Part shown: one piece after another, positions 28,280 to 37,385 of the stretch
Numbering within the stretch: the first letter of the stretch is position 1
Layout: each line of letters begins with the position of its first letter
The notes under the pieces: model-generated
Databases searched by the model: none
Told to the model about the DNA's origin: nothing
Seen by the model: only the letters and a program-made list of their open reading frames with translations
Position numbers and translations under genes: made by a program
Source of the DNA: Cereibacter azotoformans
GTDB lineage: Bacteria; Pseudomonadota; Alphaproteobacteria; Rhodobacterales; Rhodobacteraceae
Assembly (NCBI GenBank): GCA_017599285.1
Contig: JAGFXX010000001.1
Span: forward strand, 248,001-312,000
Length of the DNA: 64,000 nt
Reading direction: 5' to 3'

Positions 28280-29065
28280 ATGCCGAAACCCGTCAAGCCC
28301 GCCTGGGTGATCGAGAAGGAGCGCGCGCGGCGCACGACCGCGCAGGAAACCGTCTGGCTCTTCGGGATCCATGCAGTGCGCGACGCCCTCATCAATCCGA
28401 GCCGGGAGAAGCTGCGTCTGGTGCTGACGAAGAACGCGGCCGACCGGCTGGGCGAGGCCGTCGCGGCCGGGGGGATCGAGCCCGAGATCGTGGATCCCCG
28501 CAAGTTCTCGGCGCCGATCGACGAGGGCTCGGTGCACCAGGGCGCCGCGCTCGAGGTCAGGCCGCTCGACTGGGGCAGCCTCGAGGACCTGGCCGCCTCG
28601 GGCGAGGGCGAGCCGCTCGTCGTGCTGCTCGACCGCGTGACCGACCCGCACAACGTCGGCGCCGTGCTGCGTTCGGCCGAGGTCTTCGGCGCCCGGGCGG
28701 TCGTCGCGCCGCACCGCCACTCCGCCCCGGAAACCGGGGCGCTGGCCAAGACGGCCAGCGGCGCGCTCGAACGGCAACCCTATCTGAGGGTCGGCAACCT
28801 GGCCGAGACCATGGAGAGGCTGAAGGCGATGGGCTACATGCTGCTCGGGCTCGACTCGGAAGCGCCCGCCACGCTGGCCGAAGGGCTTGCGATTGCCGGC
28901 AAGCGGCCGGTGGGGCTCGTGCTCGGGGCCGAGGGGCCGGGCTTGCGCGACAAGACCCGCGACACCTGCGATGTCCTGGTGCGCATCCCCGCCGCCGGAG
29001 GCTTCGGCTCGCTCAATGTCTCGAACGCGGCCGCGGTGGCACTCTATGCGGCCGCAAGCCGATAA
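28280..29065 (+). CDS. rlmB: 23S rRNA (guanosine-2'-O-)-methyltransferase, SpoU/TrmH family (RlmB-like)
   Basis: A 261-aa protein. An N-terminal substrate-binding domain (ETVWLFGIHAVRDALINPSREKLRLV) is followed by a SpoU knot domain with the three motifs LLDRVTDPHNVGAVLRSAEVFGA, GLVLGAEGPGLR and GSLNVSNAAAVALY. It methylates the 2'-O of a guanosine in 23S rRNA (G2251 in E. coli), or a related rRNA or tRNA site. The start at 28280 has CAGGAG upstream; the much longer open frame upstream runs through the tRNA and is not coding. A terminator lies 112 bases past its stop. Confidence 0.9.
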   Translation: MPKPVKPAWVIEKERARRTTAQETVWLFGIHAVRDALINPSREKLRLVLTKNAADRLGEAVAAGGIEPEIVDPRKFSAPIDEGSVHQGAALEVRPLDWGSLEDLAASGEGEPLVVLLDRVTDPHNVGAVLRSAEVFGARAVVAPHRHSAPETGALAKTASGALERQPYLRVGNLAETMERLKAMGYMLLGLDSEAPATLAEGLAIAGKRPVGLVLGAEGPGLRDKTRDTCDVLVRIPAAGGFGSLNVSNAAAVALYAAASR

Positions 29066-29125
29066 ATCATCACGGATACGCGACCGCCACTTTTCTTCGG
29101 CCTTGTGGCCCCCATGTTACAGGAG

Positions 29126-29209
29126 GAACGGGGCCGGAACCCCCGTTCTACCTTCACTGTCCCTCGTTCCGCACTGGCGCCCGGCCGAATGGCCAGGGCG
29201 CTTTTTTTT
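29126..29209 (+). ncRNA. Candidate small RNA or 3'-UTR-derived RNA ending in a strong terminator
   Basis: Two hairpins lie in tandem after rlmB. The first is GAACGGGG-(7 nt)-CCCCGTTC at 29126-29148. The second, at 29177-29201, is GCGCCC-GGCC-GAAT-GGCC-A-GGGCGC, followed by eight T (29202-29209), a textbook intrinsic terminator. The region has no frame with a ribosome-binding site. It may be just the rlmB 3' UTR or an independent sRNA; I see no clear promoter. Confidence 0.4.
29177..29209 (+). terminator. Rho-independent terminator
   Basis: A 10-bp stem with a one-base bulge, a GAAT tetraloop and a run of eight T. It is the only classical U-run terminator noticed in the window. It ends the rlmB transcript (or the candidate sRNA) before the CoA-binding gene. 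Confidence 0.85.
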
Positions 29210-29212
29210 GCC

Positions 29213-29238
29213 AAGGCGCCTGTTTGCGAGGGCGCCTT
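29213..29238 (+). repeat. Second hairpin just before the CoA-binding gene
   Basis: An AAGGCGCC-(10 nt)-GGCGCCTT perfect inverted repeat directly behind the terminator, ending 18 bases before the ATG at 29257 and followed by CTTT then GACGGAGG. It could be a leader hairpin of the next gene or a back-up terminator. Confidence 0.45.
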
Positions 29239-29256
29239 CTTTGACGGAGGGTTCTC

Positions 29257-29673
29257 ATGACCGATGACGCGCTGCGCCAGATCCTGACCTCGACCCGGAC
29301 CATAGCACTTGTGGGCTGGTCGCCCAACCCCGAGCGGCCGAGCCATCGGGTGGCGGCCTTCCTCAGGAAGCAGGGGTACCGGGTCATTCCCGTCAATCCG
29401 GGCCAGGCCGGTCGCGAGGCGCTGGGAGAGACGGTCCGGGCCGGGCTCGCCGACCTCGCCGGAGAACGGGTGGACATGGTGGACATCTTCCGCCGCTCGG
29501 AACATGTGCCCGAGGTGGTCGCGGCCGCCCTTGCAAGCCTGCCCGACCTGCGCACGGTCTGGATGCAGCTCGGCGTGTCGAACGCCGATGCCGCAACCCA
29601 GGCCCGCGCGCGCGGCGTGGCCGTGGTGGAGAACCGCTGCCCCGCCATCGAGATCCCGCGCCTCGGCCTCTGA
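29257..29673 (+). CDS. CoA-binding protein (YccU-like Rossmann domain)
   Basis: A 138-aa single-domain protein of the CoA-binding family. The nucleotide loop is [22 protein letters not shown] (about residues 15-36), with [10 protein letters not shown] and the conserved late segment [16 protein letters not shown]. It binds CoA or a related nucleotide in the cytosol; the reaction is unknown. The start has GACGGAGG upstream. It is a lone gene between a terminator and a repeat copy. Confidence 0.88.
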   Translation: MTDDALRQILTSTRTIALVGWSPNPERPSHRVAAFLRKQGYRVIPVNPGQAGREALGETVRAGLADLAGERVDMVDIFRRSEHVPEVVAAALASLPDLRTVWMQLGVSNADAATQARARGVAVVENRCPAIEIPRLGL

Positions 29674-29700
29674 GCCCGCGCCCCGAGGCGTCGCGCGCCG

Positions 29701-29740
29701 CTTTCATTCTGGCCCAAATATCCCCGCCGGAGGCTCCGAC
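29701..29740 (-). repeat. Interspersed hairpin/GATATTTGG element, copy 3 (degenerate)
   Basis: On the minus strand it reads GGGGATATTTGGGCC then AGAATGAAAG, preceded by GGAGCCTCCGGCGG, which forms only a weak stem. It lies between the convergent CoA-binding gene and hisE, about 50 bases after the hisE stop and in hisE orientation. Confidence 0.65.
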
Positions 29741-29791
29741 CGATCCGCGCGGCGCTCCGGCGGGCGGGATTTCCCCCGAACGGCCCCGGCG

Positions 29792-30103
29792 TCAGCCCCG
29801 CCCGGCCTTTTCGGCAATGCCGGATGTGCCCTCGCGCCGCTCCAGCTCCGCCATCACCTCCGCCAGCGTCACGTCGCGGGCGGCGAGCATCACGAGGAGG
29901 TGGTAGAGGACATCCGCCGCCTCGGAGGCGAGCCGGGCGCGGTCGCCGCGCACCGCCTCGATGATCGCCTCGACCGCCTCTTCGCCGAACTTCTCGGCGC
30001 ATTTCTCGGGCCCCCTGGCCAGGAGCTTGGCCGTCCAGGAACTGTCGGGATCGGCGCCCTTGCGGGCCTCGACGGTGGCGGCGAGCCGCTCGAGCACGCT
30101 CAT
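29792..30103 (-). CDS. hisE: Phosphoribosyl-ATP pyrophosphatase
   Basis: A 103-aa MazG-like all-alpha enzyme, step 2 of histidine synthesis: PR-ATP to PR-AMP plus pyrophosphate. The motif [14 protein letters not shown] and later [13 protein letters not shown] carry the metal-binding acidic residues. It is stand-alone and not fused to HisI. The start ATG overlaps the hisF stop by four bases, so it is the last gene of the his operon here. Confidence 0.95.
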   Translation of the reverse strand: MSVLERLAATVEARKGADPDSSWTAKLLARGPEKCAEKFGEEAVEAIIEAVRGDRARLASEAADVLYHLLVMLAARDVTLAEVMAELERREGTSGIAEKAGRG

Positions 30104-30861
30104 GCGAGCCTCACGGGGATGCCGGCCGCGGCCATGTGCGCCTTGGCCTCGCCGATGGTGAATTCGCCGAAGTGGAAGATCGAGGCGGCAAGGACCGCCG
30201 AGGCGCCGCCTTCGGTGACGCCTTCGACCAGATGGTCGAGCGTGCCGACGCCGCCGCTCGCGATCACCGGGATGCGCACCGCGTCCGAGATGGCGCGGGT
30301 GAGCGGCAGGTTGAAGCCCGAGCGGGTGCCGTCGCGGTCCATCGAGGTCAGCAGGATCTCGCCCGCGCCCTTCGCCGCCACATCCTGCGCGAACTCGACC
30401 GCGTCGATGCCGGTGGCGCGCCGGCCGCCATGGGTGAAGATCTCCCACCGGCCCGGCGCCACGGTCTTGGCGTCGATCGCGACCACGATGCACTGGCTGC
30501 CGAAGCGGTCGGCCGCCTCGGCCACCACGTTCGGATCGGCCACGGCGGCCGAGTTGAAGCTGACCTTGTCGGCGCCCGCGAGGAGCAGCGCGCGCACGTC
30601 CTGCTGGGTGCGCACCCCGCCGCCCACGGTGAGCGGCATGAAGCACTGCTCGGCCGTGCGGGTGACGAGATCATACATCGTGCCCCGGTTCTCGTGGGTG
30701 GCATGGATGTCGAGGAAGCAGAGTTCGTCGGCGCCGGCGGCATCATAGGCGCGCGCGGCCTCGACCGGGTCGCCGGCGTCGCGCAGATCGACGAAGTTCA
30801 CGCCCTTGACCACGCGGCCGTCGGCCACGTCGAGGCAGGGGATGATGCGGGTCTTGAGCAT
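30100..30861 (-). CDS. hisF: Imidazole glycerol phosphate synthase, cyclase subunit
   Basis: A 253-aa (beta-alpha)8 barrel. It starts [12 protein letters not shown] with the catalytic Asp11, and VAIDAKTV carries the second catalytic aspartate. It combines PRFAR with ammonia delivered by HisH to give IGP and AICAR. Standard length. It is followed at once by hisE (ATGA overlap) and separated from upstream hisA by a repeat copy (30931-30992). Confidence 0.97.
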   Translation of the reverse strand: MLKTRIIPCLDVADGRVVKGVNFVDLRDAGDPVEAARAYDAAGADELCFLDIHATHENRGTMYDLVTRTAEQCFMPLTVGGGVRTQQDVRALLLAGADKVSFNSAAVADPNVVAEAADRFGSQCIVVAIDAKTVAPGRWEIFTHGGRRATGIDAVEFAQDVAAKGAGEILLTSMDRDGTRSGFNLPLTRAISDAVRIPVIASGGVGTLDHLVEGVTEGGASAVLAASIFHFGEFTIGEAKAHMAAAGIPVRLA

Positions 30862-30930
30862 GGCGGATCTCCTGGAGCCCTGGCCGGCCGCGTTCCCGGG
30901 CTTCCTAGCGCCTGGGGCGGGCCGGGGGAA

Positions 30931-30992
30931 GGGGGCTCTGCCCCCTCGCCGCCCTGCGGCTCACCCCCGGGATACTTGAGCCAGAATGAAAG
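30931..30992 (+). repeat. Interspersed hairpin/GATATTTGG element, copy 4 (inside his operon)
   Basis: GGGGGCTCTGCCCCC hairpin, an insert (TCGCCGCCCTGCGGCTCA), then CCCCCGGGATACTTG and AGCCAGAATGAAAG. It lies between hisA and hisF but points opposite to them. The tail ends 10 bases from the hisA stop. Confidence 0.75.
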
Positions 30993-31002
30993 GCGCGCCG
31001 GA

Positions 31003-31722
31003 TCAGGCGCGCAGCGTCCGCAGCGCCTCGGCGAGATCGAGGGCGCCGTCGTAGAGGGCGCGGCCCGAGATCGCGCCCGCGATGCGGCCGGTGTCGCGCA
31101 GCGCCACCAGATCGGCGAGCGAGGAGACACCGCCCGAGGCGATGACCGGGATCGAAACCGCGCGGGCCAGCGCGTCGGTCGCCTTGATGTTGGGCCCGGC
31201 CATGGCGCCGTCGCGGTCGATGTCGGTGTAGATGAGGGCCGCCACGCCCGCATCCTCGAAGGAGCGCGCGAGGTCGGTGGCCGTCACGTCGGTCTCGGTT
31301 GCCCAGCCCTTGGTGGCGACGCGGCCCTTGCGAGCGTCGATGCCGACCGCGACCCGGCCGGGGAAGGCGCGGGCGGCCTCGCGCACGAGGGCCGGATTCT
31401 CGACCGCGACGGTTCCGAGGATCACCCGCGCGAGACCCTTCTCGAGCCACAGGGCGATGGTCTTCATGTCACGGATGCCGCCGCCGAGCTGGGCGGGCAC
31501 CGTCAGTCGGGCGAGGATCGCCTCGACGGCGGCGCCATTCACCGGATGACCCGCGAAGGCGCCGTTCAGATCGACGAGATGCAGCCATTCGCAGCCCGCG
31601 GCCTCGAAGGCCGCCGCCTGGGCGGCCGGATCGTCGCCGAAGACCGTCGCCGCCTCCATCTCGCCGCGCAAGAGGCGCACGCACTGGCCGTCCTTGAGGT
31701 CGATGGCGGGATAGAGGATCAT
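31003..31722 (-). CDS. hisA: ProFAR isomerase
   Basis: A 239-aa barrel enzyme, homologous to HisF, that isomerises ProFAR to [22 protein letters not shown] has the catalytic Asp8; the second aspartate lies in [16 protein letters not shown] and [11 protein letters not shown] form the phosphate sites. Start at 31722 gives the family N-terminus; the longer frame reads through the 157-base gap behind hisH. In operon order it follows hisH. Confidence 0.96.
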   Translation of the reverse strand: MILYPAIDLKDGQCVRLLRGEMEAATVFGDDPAAQAAAFEAAGCEWLHLVDLNGAFAGHPVNGAAVEAILARLTVPAQLGGGIRDMKTIALWLEKGLARVILGTVAVENPALVREAARAFPGRVAVGIDARKGRVATKGWATETDVTATDLARSFEDAGVAALIYTDIDRDGAMAGPNIKATDALARAVSIPVIASGGVSSLADLVALRDTGRIAGAISGRALYDGALDLAEALRTLRA

Positions 31723-31879
31723 GGCGCTCTCCGGTCTGTCTCTGTGAGGCGGCTTCTGGCACGGCGGACCCGTGATGCCAAGGACCCCGCACGAGGCCGG
31801 CCGCACGGGGCGCGCGGCCGCGATCCTCGGCCGCATGGGCTGCCGCGGGCCTGCCTGCCTGCGGGATCCCGTCCTGTTC

Positions 31880-32518
31880 TCAGGGCTTCCAGCTCAGGAA
31901 GTTGGCGATGAGCCGCAGGCCGGTCTTCTGGCTCTTTTCGGGATGGAACTGTGTGCCCACCATCGTCTCGCGGCCCACGATGGCGGTGATGGCCTCGCCG
32001 TAATCCGCATGCGCCAGCCGGTCGTGATCGTGCGCCACGCGGAAATGGTAGGAGTGGACGAAATAGGCGTGATCGCCCGTCTCGATCCCGGCCAGCACCG
32101 GGTGGGGATGGTCCACCGTCAGGTCGTTCCAGCCCATGTGCGGCACCTTGAGATGCGGATCGGAGGGCGCGATCCGAACCACCTCGCCCTCGATCCAGCC
32201 GAATCCGGGCGTTTCCTCATATTCGAGGCCGCGGCTCGCCATCATCTGCATCCCGATGCAGATGCCGAGGAAGGGGCGCGCGCGGCGCGTCACGGCCTCC
32301 TCGATGGCCTCGGAGAGACCGCCATAGCTGCCCAACGCGCGGCGGCAGGCCGGAAAGGCGCCGTCGCCCGGCAGCACGATCCGGTCGGCGCGGGCCACAT
32401 CCTCGGGCCGATCCGAGACGATGACCTGCCCGGCCCCCACCTCGACGGCCATGCGCTGGAAAGCCTTTTCCGCCGAATGGAGGTTGCCGCTGTCGTAATC
32501 GACCAGAACCGTCAGCAT
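31880..32518 (-). CDS. hisH: Imidazole glycerol phosphate synthase, glutaminase subunit
   Basis: A 212-aa class I glutamine amidotransferase. The nucleophile elbow is GICIGMQMM, and the catalytic His-Glu pair lies in [10 protein letters not shown]. It hydrolyses glutamine and channels ammonia to HisF. The start overlaps the hisB stop by one base (TGATG), so the two are translated together. A 157-base gap to hisA follows. Confidence 0.96.
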   Translation of the reverse strand: MLTVLVDYDSGNLHSAEKAFQRMAVEVGAGQVIVSDRPEDVARADRIVLPGDGAFPACRRALGSYGGLSEAIEEAVTRRARPFLGICIGMQMMASRGLEYEETPGFGWIEGEVVRIAPSDPHLKVPHMGWNDLTVDHPHPVLAGIETGDHAYFVHSYHFRVAHDHDRLAHADYGEAITAIVGRETMVGTQFHPEKSQKTGLRLIANFLSWKP

Positions 32519-33105
32519 CAGAGCATCCCCTTGGTCGAGGGAATGGCGGAGGCCGCGCGCGGATCGGGCTCCACCGCCTCGCGCAAGCTGCGCGCCACCG
32601 CCTTGAAGGCCGCCTCGGCGATGTGGTGGCTGTTCAGCCCGTGGATCATGTCCACATGCAGCGTGATGCCGCCGTGGGTCGAGAGCGCCTGGAAGAACTC
32701 GCGCACCAGCTCGGTGTCGAAGCTGCCGATCTTGGCGGTGGGGAAGGGCAGGTTGCAGACCAGATAGGGCCGTCCCGACAGGTCAAGCGCGCAGCGCACA
32801 AGCGCGTCGTCCATCGCGAGATGGAAGCTGCCGTAGCGCCGGATCCCGCGCTTGTCGCCCAGCGCCTGCGTCAGTGCCTGCCCGAGTGCGATGCCGCAAT
32901 CCTCGACCGTGTGGTGGTCGTCGATGTGCAGGTCTCCCTCGCAGCGGAGCGTGATGTCGATCAGCGAGTGCCGGGCAAGCTGGTCCATCATGTGGTCGAA
33001 GAAGCCCACGCCCGTGCGGATGTCGTAGCGCCCGGTTCCATCGAGATCGACCTTCACCGAGATGGCGGTCTCGGCGGTCTTGCGGGTGATGTCGGCCTGT
33101 CGCAT
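32518..33105 (-). CDS. hisB: Imidazoleglycerol-phosphate dehydratase
   Basis: A 195-aa monofunctional dehydratase that makes imidazole acetol phosphate from IGP. Metal-binding histidine motifs: [30 protein letters not shown] and [13 protein letters not shown]. The start [10 protein letters not shown] at 33105 fits the family, with GAGGAGCCGCCG before it. It is the first gene of the his run and divergent from the EF-G-like gene over 236 bases, which must contain its promoter. No phosphatase domain is fused. Confidence 0.96.
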   Translation of the reverse strand: MRQADITRKTAETAISVKVDLDGTGRYDIRTGVGFFDHMMDQLARHSLIDITLRCEGDLHIDDHHTVEDCGIALGQALTQALGDKRGIRRYGSFHLAMDDALVRCALDLSGRPYLVCNLPFPTAKIGSFDTELVREFFQALSTHGGITLHVDMIHGLNSHHIAEAAFKAVARSLREAVEPDPRAASAIPSTKGML

Positions 33106-33341
33106 CGGCGGCTCCTCTTCGGTCGGCCACCTTATAGGAAACTGCCGTGGCCGAGGAAAGGCCATGGCTTCGGGGGATTTCCATTGATTCAGGTCAAGGC
33201 AGCAGGGGCAGCGCGGGTGGAGCAATTGGCTCAGGCGGGCCACGAAACACTGGCCAGACTTCCGGCAAAGACGCACACTGAGCCGGGGAGAGGCGCCTTT
33301 GCGGCTCTCCGCCTCCGGATTGTGCGATGGGAGAACGATCC

Positions 33342-35354
33342 ATGAGCCATCAACCATCAGGCCCGCGCTGCGCCGCACTGGTCGGCAGCTACACCTGCGG
33401 CAAGACGACCCTCTTCGAGGATCTGCTCTTTGCCGCGGGCGCCATCGACCGGCGCGGCGCTGTCAAGGACGGCAACACGGTGGGCGACGCCGCCCCCGAG
33501 GCGCGGGCACGCCAGATGAGCACCGAACTGTCGGTGGCCCATTTCGACTATCTCGGCGAGCCCTGGGCGCTGATCGACTGCCCCGGCTCGGTCGAGCTGA
33601 CCCATGACGCGCAATGCGCCATGATGGTGGCCGACATCGTGGTGGTGGTCGCCGAGCCCATGCCCGAGCGGGCCGTCACGCTGTCGCCGATCCTGCGCTT
33701 TCTCGATGATCGCAACATCCCCCACCTTGTCTATGTGAACAAGATGGACCTGCCCGAGGCCACGGTGCGCGGCACGTTCGAGGCCCTGCAGGCGGTGTCG
33801 GCGCGCCCCCTCGTCCTGCGCGAGATCCCGATCCGCGACGCGGCGGGCAAGGTCACGGGAATGGTGGATCTGGTGTCCGAGCGCGCGTGGCGGTGGAACC
33901 CGCACAAGCCTTCGGATCTGGTGGCGCTGCCCGACGCGATGGCGGATGCCAGCGGCGAGGCGCGGACGGGGATGCTCGAGGCGCTGGCCGATTTCGACGA
34001 CGGGCTGATGGCGGAACTGCTCGAGGATGTGGTGCCCTCGACCGACGAGATCTATGCCAACCTCACGCGGGATCTGCAGAAGGACCTGATCGTGCCCGTC
34101 TTCTTCGGCTCGGCCGAGAACGAGAACGGCATCCGGCGGCTGCTCAAGGCGCTGCGGCACGAGGCGCCGGGCGTGGAGGCCACGGCCGAGCGGCTGGGCA
34201 TCGCCCCCGCAGGCACGATGGCGCAGGTCTTCAAGACGATCCATGCGGGCCAGTCGGGCAAGATGTCGATGGTGCGGATCTGGTCCGGCGAGGTCAGGGA
34301 CGGGATCACGCTCGGGCAGGACCGGGTGGGGTCGGTCATGGCGCTGACGGGACGCCGCACCTCCGCGCGCGGCGCGGCCGGGCCGGGTGAGGTGGTGGCT
34401 CTGGGGCGGATGGCCTCGGCCGCGACGGGCGACCTGCTGACGGAAACGGGCGTGGCCGAGGCGGACTGGCCGGCGCCGCCCGCGCCGCTCCATGCGCTTG
34501 CGATCCGGGCCGAGAAGCAGGCCGACGAGGTGAAGCTCGCGGCGGCGCTCGCCCGGCTGGCCGAGGAGGATCCTTCGCTCGCGGCGGCCCATCAGGCCGA
34601 GACGGGTGAACTGGTGCTGAGCGGGCAGGGAGAGATGCAGCTTCAGATCGCCCTGTCGCGGATGAAGAACGAATATGGCCTGAGCGTCACCGCGTCGCGG
34701 CCCGCGGTGCCCTACCGCGAGACGATCACCAGGGCCACCTCGATCCACGCCCGGCACAAGAAGCAGTCGGGTGGACACGGGGAGTTCGCCGACATCCATC
34801 TCGAGATCCGGCCGCAGCCGCGCGGCGAGGGCTTTGCCTTCGACGACCGGATCACCGGCGGCGTCGTGCCGAAGAACTACATCCCGGCGGTGGAAAAGGG
34901 GGTGCAGTCCTACCTGGGCAAGGGGCCCCTCGGGCATCAGGTGGTCGATGTGGCCGTGACCCTGACCGACGGCAGCTACCATACGGTGGACAGTTCGGAC
35001 ATGGCCTTCCAGAAGGCCGCGCTGAAGGGGATGACCGAGGCGATGCCCTCGTGCGGGCCGGTGCTTCTGGAGCCGATCCTCGCGGTGGCGATCTCGGTCC
35101 CGTCGGAGTTCACGCCGCGGGTGCAGCGGATCGTGACCGGACGGCGGGGGCAGCTTCTGGGCTTTGACGCCAAGTCGGGCTGGCCGGGCTGGGACGAGGT
35201 GCAGGCGCTGATCCCGCAGGGCGAGATGGACGGGCTGATCGTCGAGATCCGCTCGCAGAGCCTGGGCGTCGGCACCTATGCCTGCCGGTTCGACCATCTG
35301 CAGGAGCTGCACGGCCGCGAGGCGGAACGGGCGCTGGCTGCGCAGGGCGCCTGA
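33342..35354 (+). CDS. EF-G-like translational GTPase paralogue
   Basis: A 670-aa protein with the five-domain EF-G layout but an altered G domain. The P-loop GSYTCGKT (residues 15-22), IDCPG and NKMD are present, while switch I has lost the ERxRGITI motif ([12 protein letters not shown] instead). Domain IV keeps [15 protein letters not shown] and domain V ends in [12 protein letters not shown]. Alphaproteobacteria often carry such a second EF-G-like protein besides FusA; its role is unclear. The start at 33342 has GGGAGAA at good spacing; the ATG at 33327 lacks it. It is a lone gene, divergent from hisB. Confidence 0.88.
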   Translation: MSHQPSGPRCAALVGSYTCGKTTLFEDLLFAAGAIDRRGAVKDGNTVGDAAPEARARQMSTELSVAHFDYLGEPWALIDCPGSVELTHDAQCAMMVADIVVVVAEPMPERAVTLSPILRFLDDRNIPHLVYVNKMDLPEATVRGTFEALQAVSARPLVLREIPIRDAAGKVTGMVDLVSERAWRWNPHKPSDLVALPDAMADASGEARTGMLEALADFDDGLMAELLEDVVPSTDEIYANLTRDLQKDLIVPVFFGSAENENGIRRLLKALRHEAPGVEATAERLGIAPAGTMAQVFKTIHAGQSGKMSMVRIWSGEVRDGITLGQDRVGSVMALTGRRTSARGAAGPGEVVALGRMASAATGDLLTETGVAEADWPAPPAPLHALAIRAEKQADEVKLAAALARLAEEDPSLAAAHQAETGELVLSGQGEMQLQIALSRMKNEYGLSVTASRPAVPYRETITRATSIHARHKKQSGGHGEFADIHLEIRPQPRGEGFAFDDRITGGVVPKNYIPAVEKGVQSYLGKGPLGHQVVDVAVTLTDGSYHTVDSSDMAFQKAALKGMTEAMPSCGPVLLEPILAVAISVPSEFTPRVQRIVTGRRGQLLGFDAKSGWPGWDEVQALIPQGEMDGLIVEIRSQSLGVGTYACRFDHLQELHGREAERALAAQGA

Positions 35355-35358
35355 GGAA

Positions 35359-35428
35359 GGGGGGCTTTGCGCCCCCCGGTCTCCGCAGGCGGAGACCTCC
35401 CCCCGCAGGATATTTGCGAAGAGTGAAA
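35359..35428 (+). repeat. Interspersed hairpin/GATATTTGG element, copy 5 (two hairpins)
   Basis: GGGGGGC-TTTGC-GCCCCCC, then a second perfect stem GGTCTCCGC-AG-GCGGAGACC (35378-35397), then CAGGATATTTGC and GAAGAGTGAAAC. It starts 4 bases after the EF-G-like stop and ends at the stop of the convergent MFS gene. Confidence 0.8.
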
Positions 35429-35429
35429 C

Positions 35430-36629
35430 TCAGGCGCGGCGCGCGAGATGAAGGACGAGCGCCCCGACCATCAGGAGCGCGGCCAGAAGGAACGGCGCGC
35501 CGGGCAGATGCAGCGGCGCGCCGTCCTGCGTGAAGGCGCGGAACGTGGCCGTCATCACGAGCGGTGAGGTGATCATCGCGACGGCATTGAGAGAGGCGAG
35601 CAGGCCCTGCAGCTCGCCCTGCGCATCGGCGGGCGTGCCGCGCGACAGGATGGATTGCAGCGCAGGCACCACGACGCCGCCCAATGCGGTCAGGGGGATG
35701 ACGAGAAGCGCGCCGGTTCCCGAGGCCAGGAAGCCGAAGGCGGTCAGCGTGAGGATATCGACCCAGATGCCGAAGAGCGCCGTGCGATGCTCGCCGAGGC
35801 GGCGGATCGCGGGCCCGACCAGCGCCACCTGTCCCACGGCGAAGCTGATGCCGTAAAGCGCGAGCGAGGCGCCGACCATGGCCGCGCCCCAGCCGAAGGC
35901 GGCCTGGCCGTAGAAGGCCCAGACGGCCGGGTAGACGTTCATCGCGATCCCCAGGATCAGGAAGACCGCGAGCGGGCGGCGCAGCTCGGGCAGGCGCGCC
36001 ACGGCCCGCAGCGCGCCGAGCGGGTTGGCGCGGGCGAGAGAGAAGGGGCGGCGGGTGGCGTCGGTCACCGTTTCGGGCAGGATGAGGCTGCCGAGGATGA
36101 GGTTCAGCACCGCCATCAGCGCCGCCGCATGGAAGGGCGCGCGCAGGTCGATCCCCGCCAGCAGGCCCCCCATGGCGGGGCCCAGCACGAAGCCGATCCC
36201 GAAGCCCGCGCCGATCAGGGCGAATCGCTTGGCGCGGTCCTCGGGCGGGGTCACGTCGGCGATGAAGGCCGAGGCCGTGGCGTAGGTGGCCGAGACGATC
36301 CCCGCCACGATCCGCGCGGCCAGCAGGATCGCCATGGTGGGGGCCAGCGCCATGGCGAGATAGGTGGCCGCCATGATGACGAGCGAGCCGAGCAGGATCG
36401 GCCGGCGCCCGAACCGGTCCGACAGGCTTCCGATGGTCGGGCCGAACAGGAACTGCATGACCGCGAAGGAGGCCGACAGGAGCCCTCCCCAGACCGCCGC
36501 GTCCGACAGGGGCTGGCCGGTGATCTCGAGGATCAGGTCCGGCATGACCGGAAAGATCAGCCCGATCCCGATCGCATCGAGCGTGACGGTGATCAGGATG
36601 AAGGCAAGGGCAAGCCGGGGCTTTTGCAT
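35430..36629 (-). CDS. MFS transporter, TetA-like (DHA1 family)
   Basis: A 399-aa inner-membrane antiporter with 12 expected spans. TM1 has TLDAIGIGLIFPVMPDLI, motif A is GSLSDRFGRRPILL, and motif C GAGFGIGFVLGPAMGG is in TM5. It resembles TetA/TCR12-type exporters of drugs or metabolites. There is no TetR gene beside it, so tetracycline resistance should not be assumed. The alpha/beta hydrolase gene upstream on the same strand ends 30 bases before its start, so they may share a transcript. Confidence 0.88.
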   Translation of the reverse strand: MQKPRLALAFILITVTLDAIGIGLIFPVMPDLILEITGQPLSDAAVWGGLLSASFAVMQFLFGPTIGSLSDRFGRRPILLGSLVIMAATYLAMALAPTMAILLAARIVAGIVSATYATASAFIADVTPPEDRAKRFALIGAGFGIGFVLGPAMGGLLAGIDLRAPFHAAALMAVLNLILGSLILPETVTDATRRPFSLARANPLGALRAVARLPELRRPLAVFLILGIAMNVYPAVWAFYGQAAFGWGAAMVGASLALYGISFAVGQVALVGPAIRRLGEHRTALFGIWVDILTLTAFGFLASGTGALLVIPLTALGGVVVPALQSILSRGTPADAQGELQGLLASLNAVAMITSPLVMTATFRAFTQDGAPLHLPGAPFLLAALLMVGALVLHLARRA

Positions 36630-36659
36630 GTCGCGTCCGCGGGGAAGGGCGGGCGGACC

Positions 36660-37385
36660 CTAGCCGGGGGTGGGGCGGCAGGAAAGCGGATTTGCCGCAA
36701 CCGAGATGAGACGTTTTGCCAGAGCCTCGGGGCAGGACAGGAAGGGCGAATGGGCCGCGGGCAGGGTCGAGACCGTCCCCTCGGGCCAGCCTTCGGTCAT
36801 GGCCTCCTGATGCTCGGGCGGGATGGCGCGATCCTCGAGGCAGCGGATGTAGTGCCGGGGCGTGGCGTGGTAGCGGGCGGTCAGCCGGATCGGCTCTTCC
36901 TGCGGAGCCGTGGGCTCGGGGACCAGGCGCGCGAGGGCGACGGCGCGCACCTCGGGCGGGCAGTCGTGGAAGAGGCGGTCGCCGGCAAGCGCGGGATCGA
37001 AGGAATAGGTGCGGCGATCCGGCGCCACCCGGATGGCGGGCCGCAGCGGCTGGCGCGTCTGCTCCCTGCGCAGGGACGCCACCGAGGCGCCATCGCGCGG
37101 CGCGTAGGCGCACAGGAAGATCAGCCGCTCGATCAGACCGGGCGGGGCGCGCTCGGCTGCGGCGGCGATGGGAAAGCCGCCGGCGGAATGGCCCACAAGG
37201 GTTACGGGCTCATGGATTTCCGCAAGGATCGCATCGGCATAGTGGCCAAGGCTCGGGTCCTGCATGAAGTGACGGGGCAGGTCGAGGGCGCGGGCCGTGT
37301 GGCCCCGGATCTCGAGCGCGCGGATCGTCTCGTCCCAGCACCAGGCGCCATAGCCCGAGCCGTGGACGAGCAGGAAGTCAGACAT
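36660..37385 (-). CDS. Alpha/beta hydrolase (methylesterase/SABP2-like)
   Basis: A 241-aa hydrolase that starts directly with the oxyanion segment FLLVHGSGYGAWCWDE. The nucleophile is in GHSAGGFPIA (about residue 67) and the catalytic histidine in PAAHSPFLS near the C-terminus. The pattern is that of small carboxylesterases and hydroxynitrile lyase-like proteins. Substrate unknown. Its start overlaps the end of the lactonase-like gene by 8 bases, so both are made from one mRNA. Confidence 0.82.
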   Translation of the reverse strand: MSDFLLVHGSGYGAWCWDETIRALEIRGHTARALDLPRHFMQDPSLGHYADAILAEIHEPVTLVGHSAGGFPIAAAAERAPPGLIERLIFLCAYAPRDGASVASLRREQTRQPLRPAIRVAPDRRTYSFDPALAGDRLFHDCPPEVRAVALARLVPEPTAPQEEPIRLTARYHATPRHYIRCLEDRAIPPEHQEAMTEGWPEGTVSTLPAAHSPFLSCPEALAKRLISVAANPLSCRPTPG

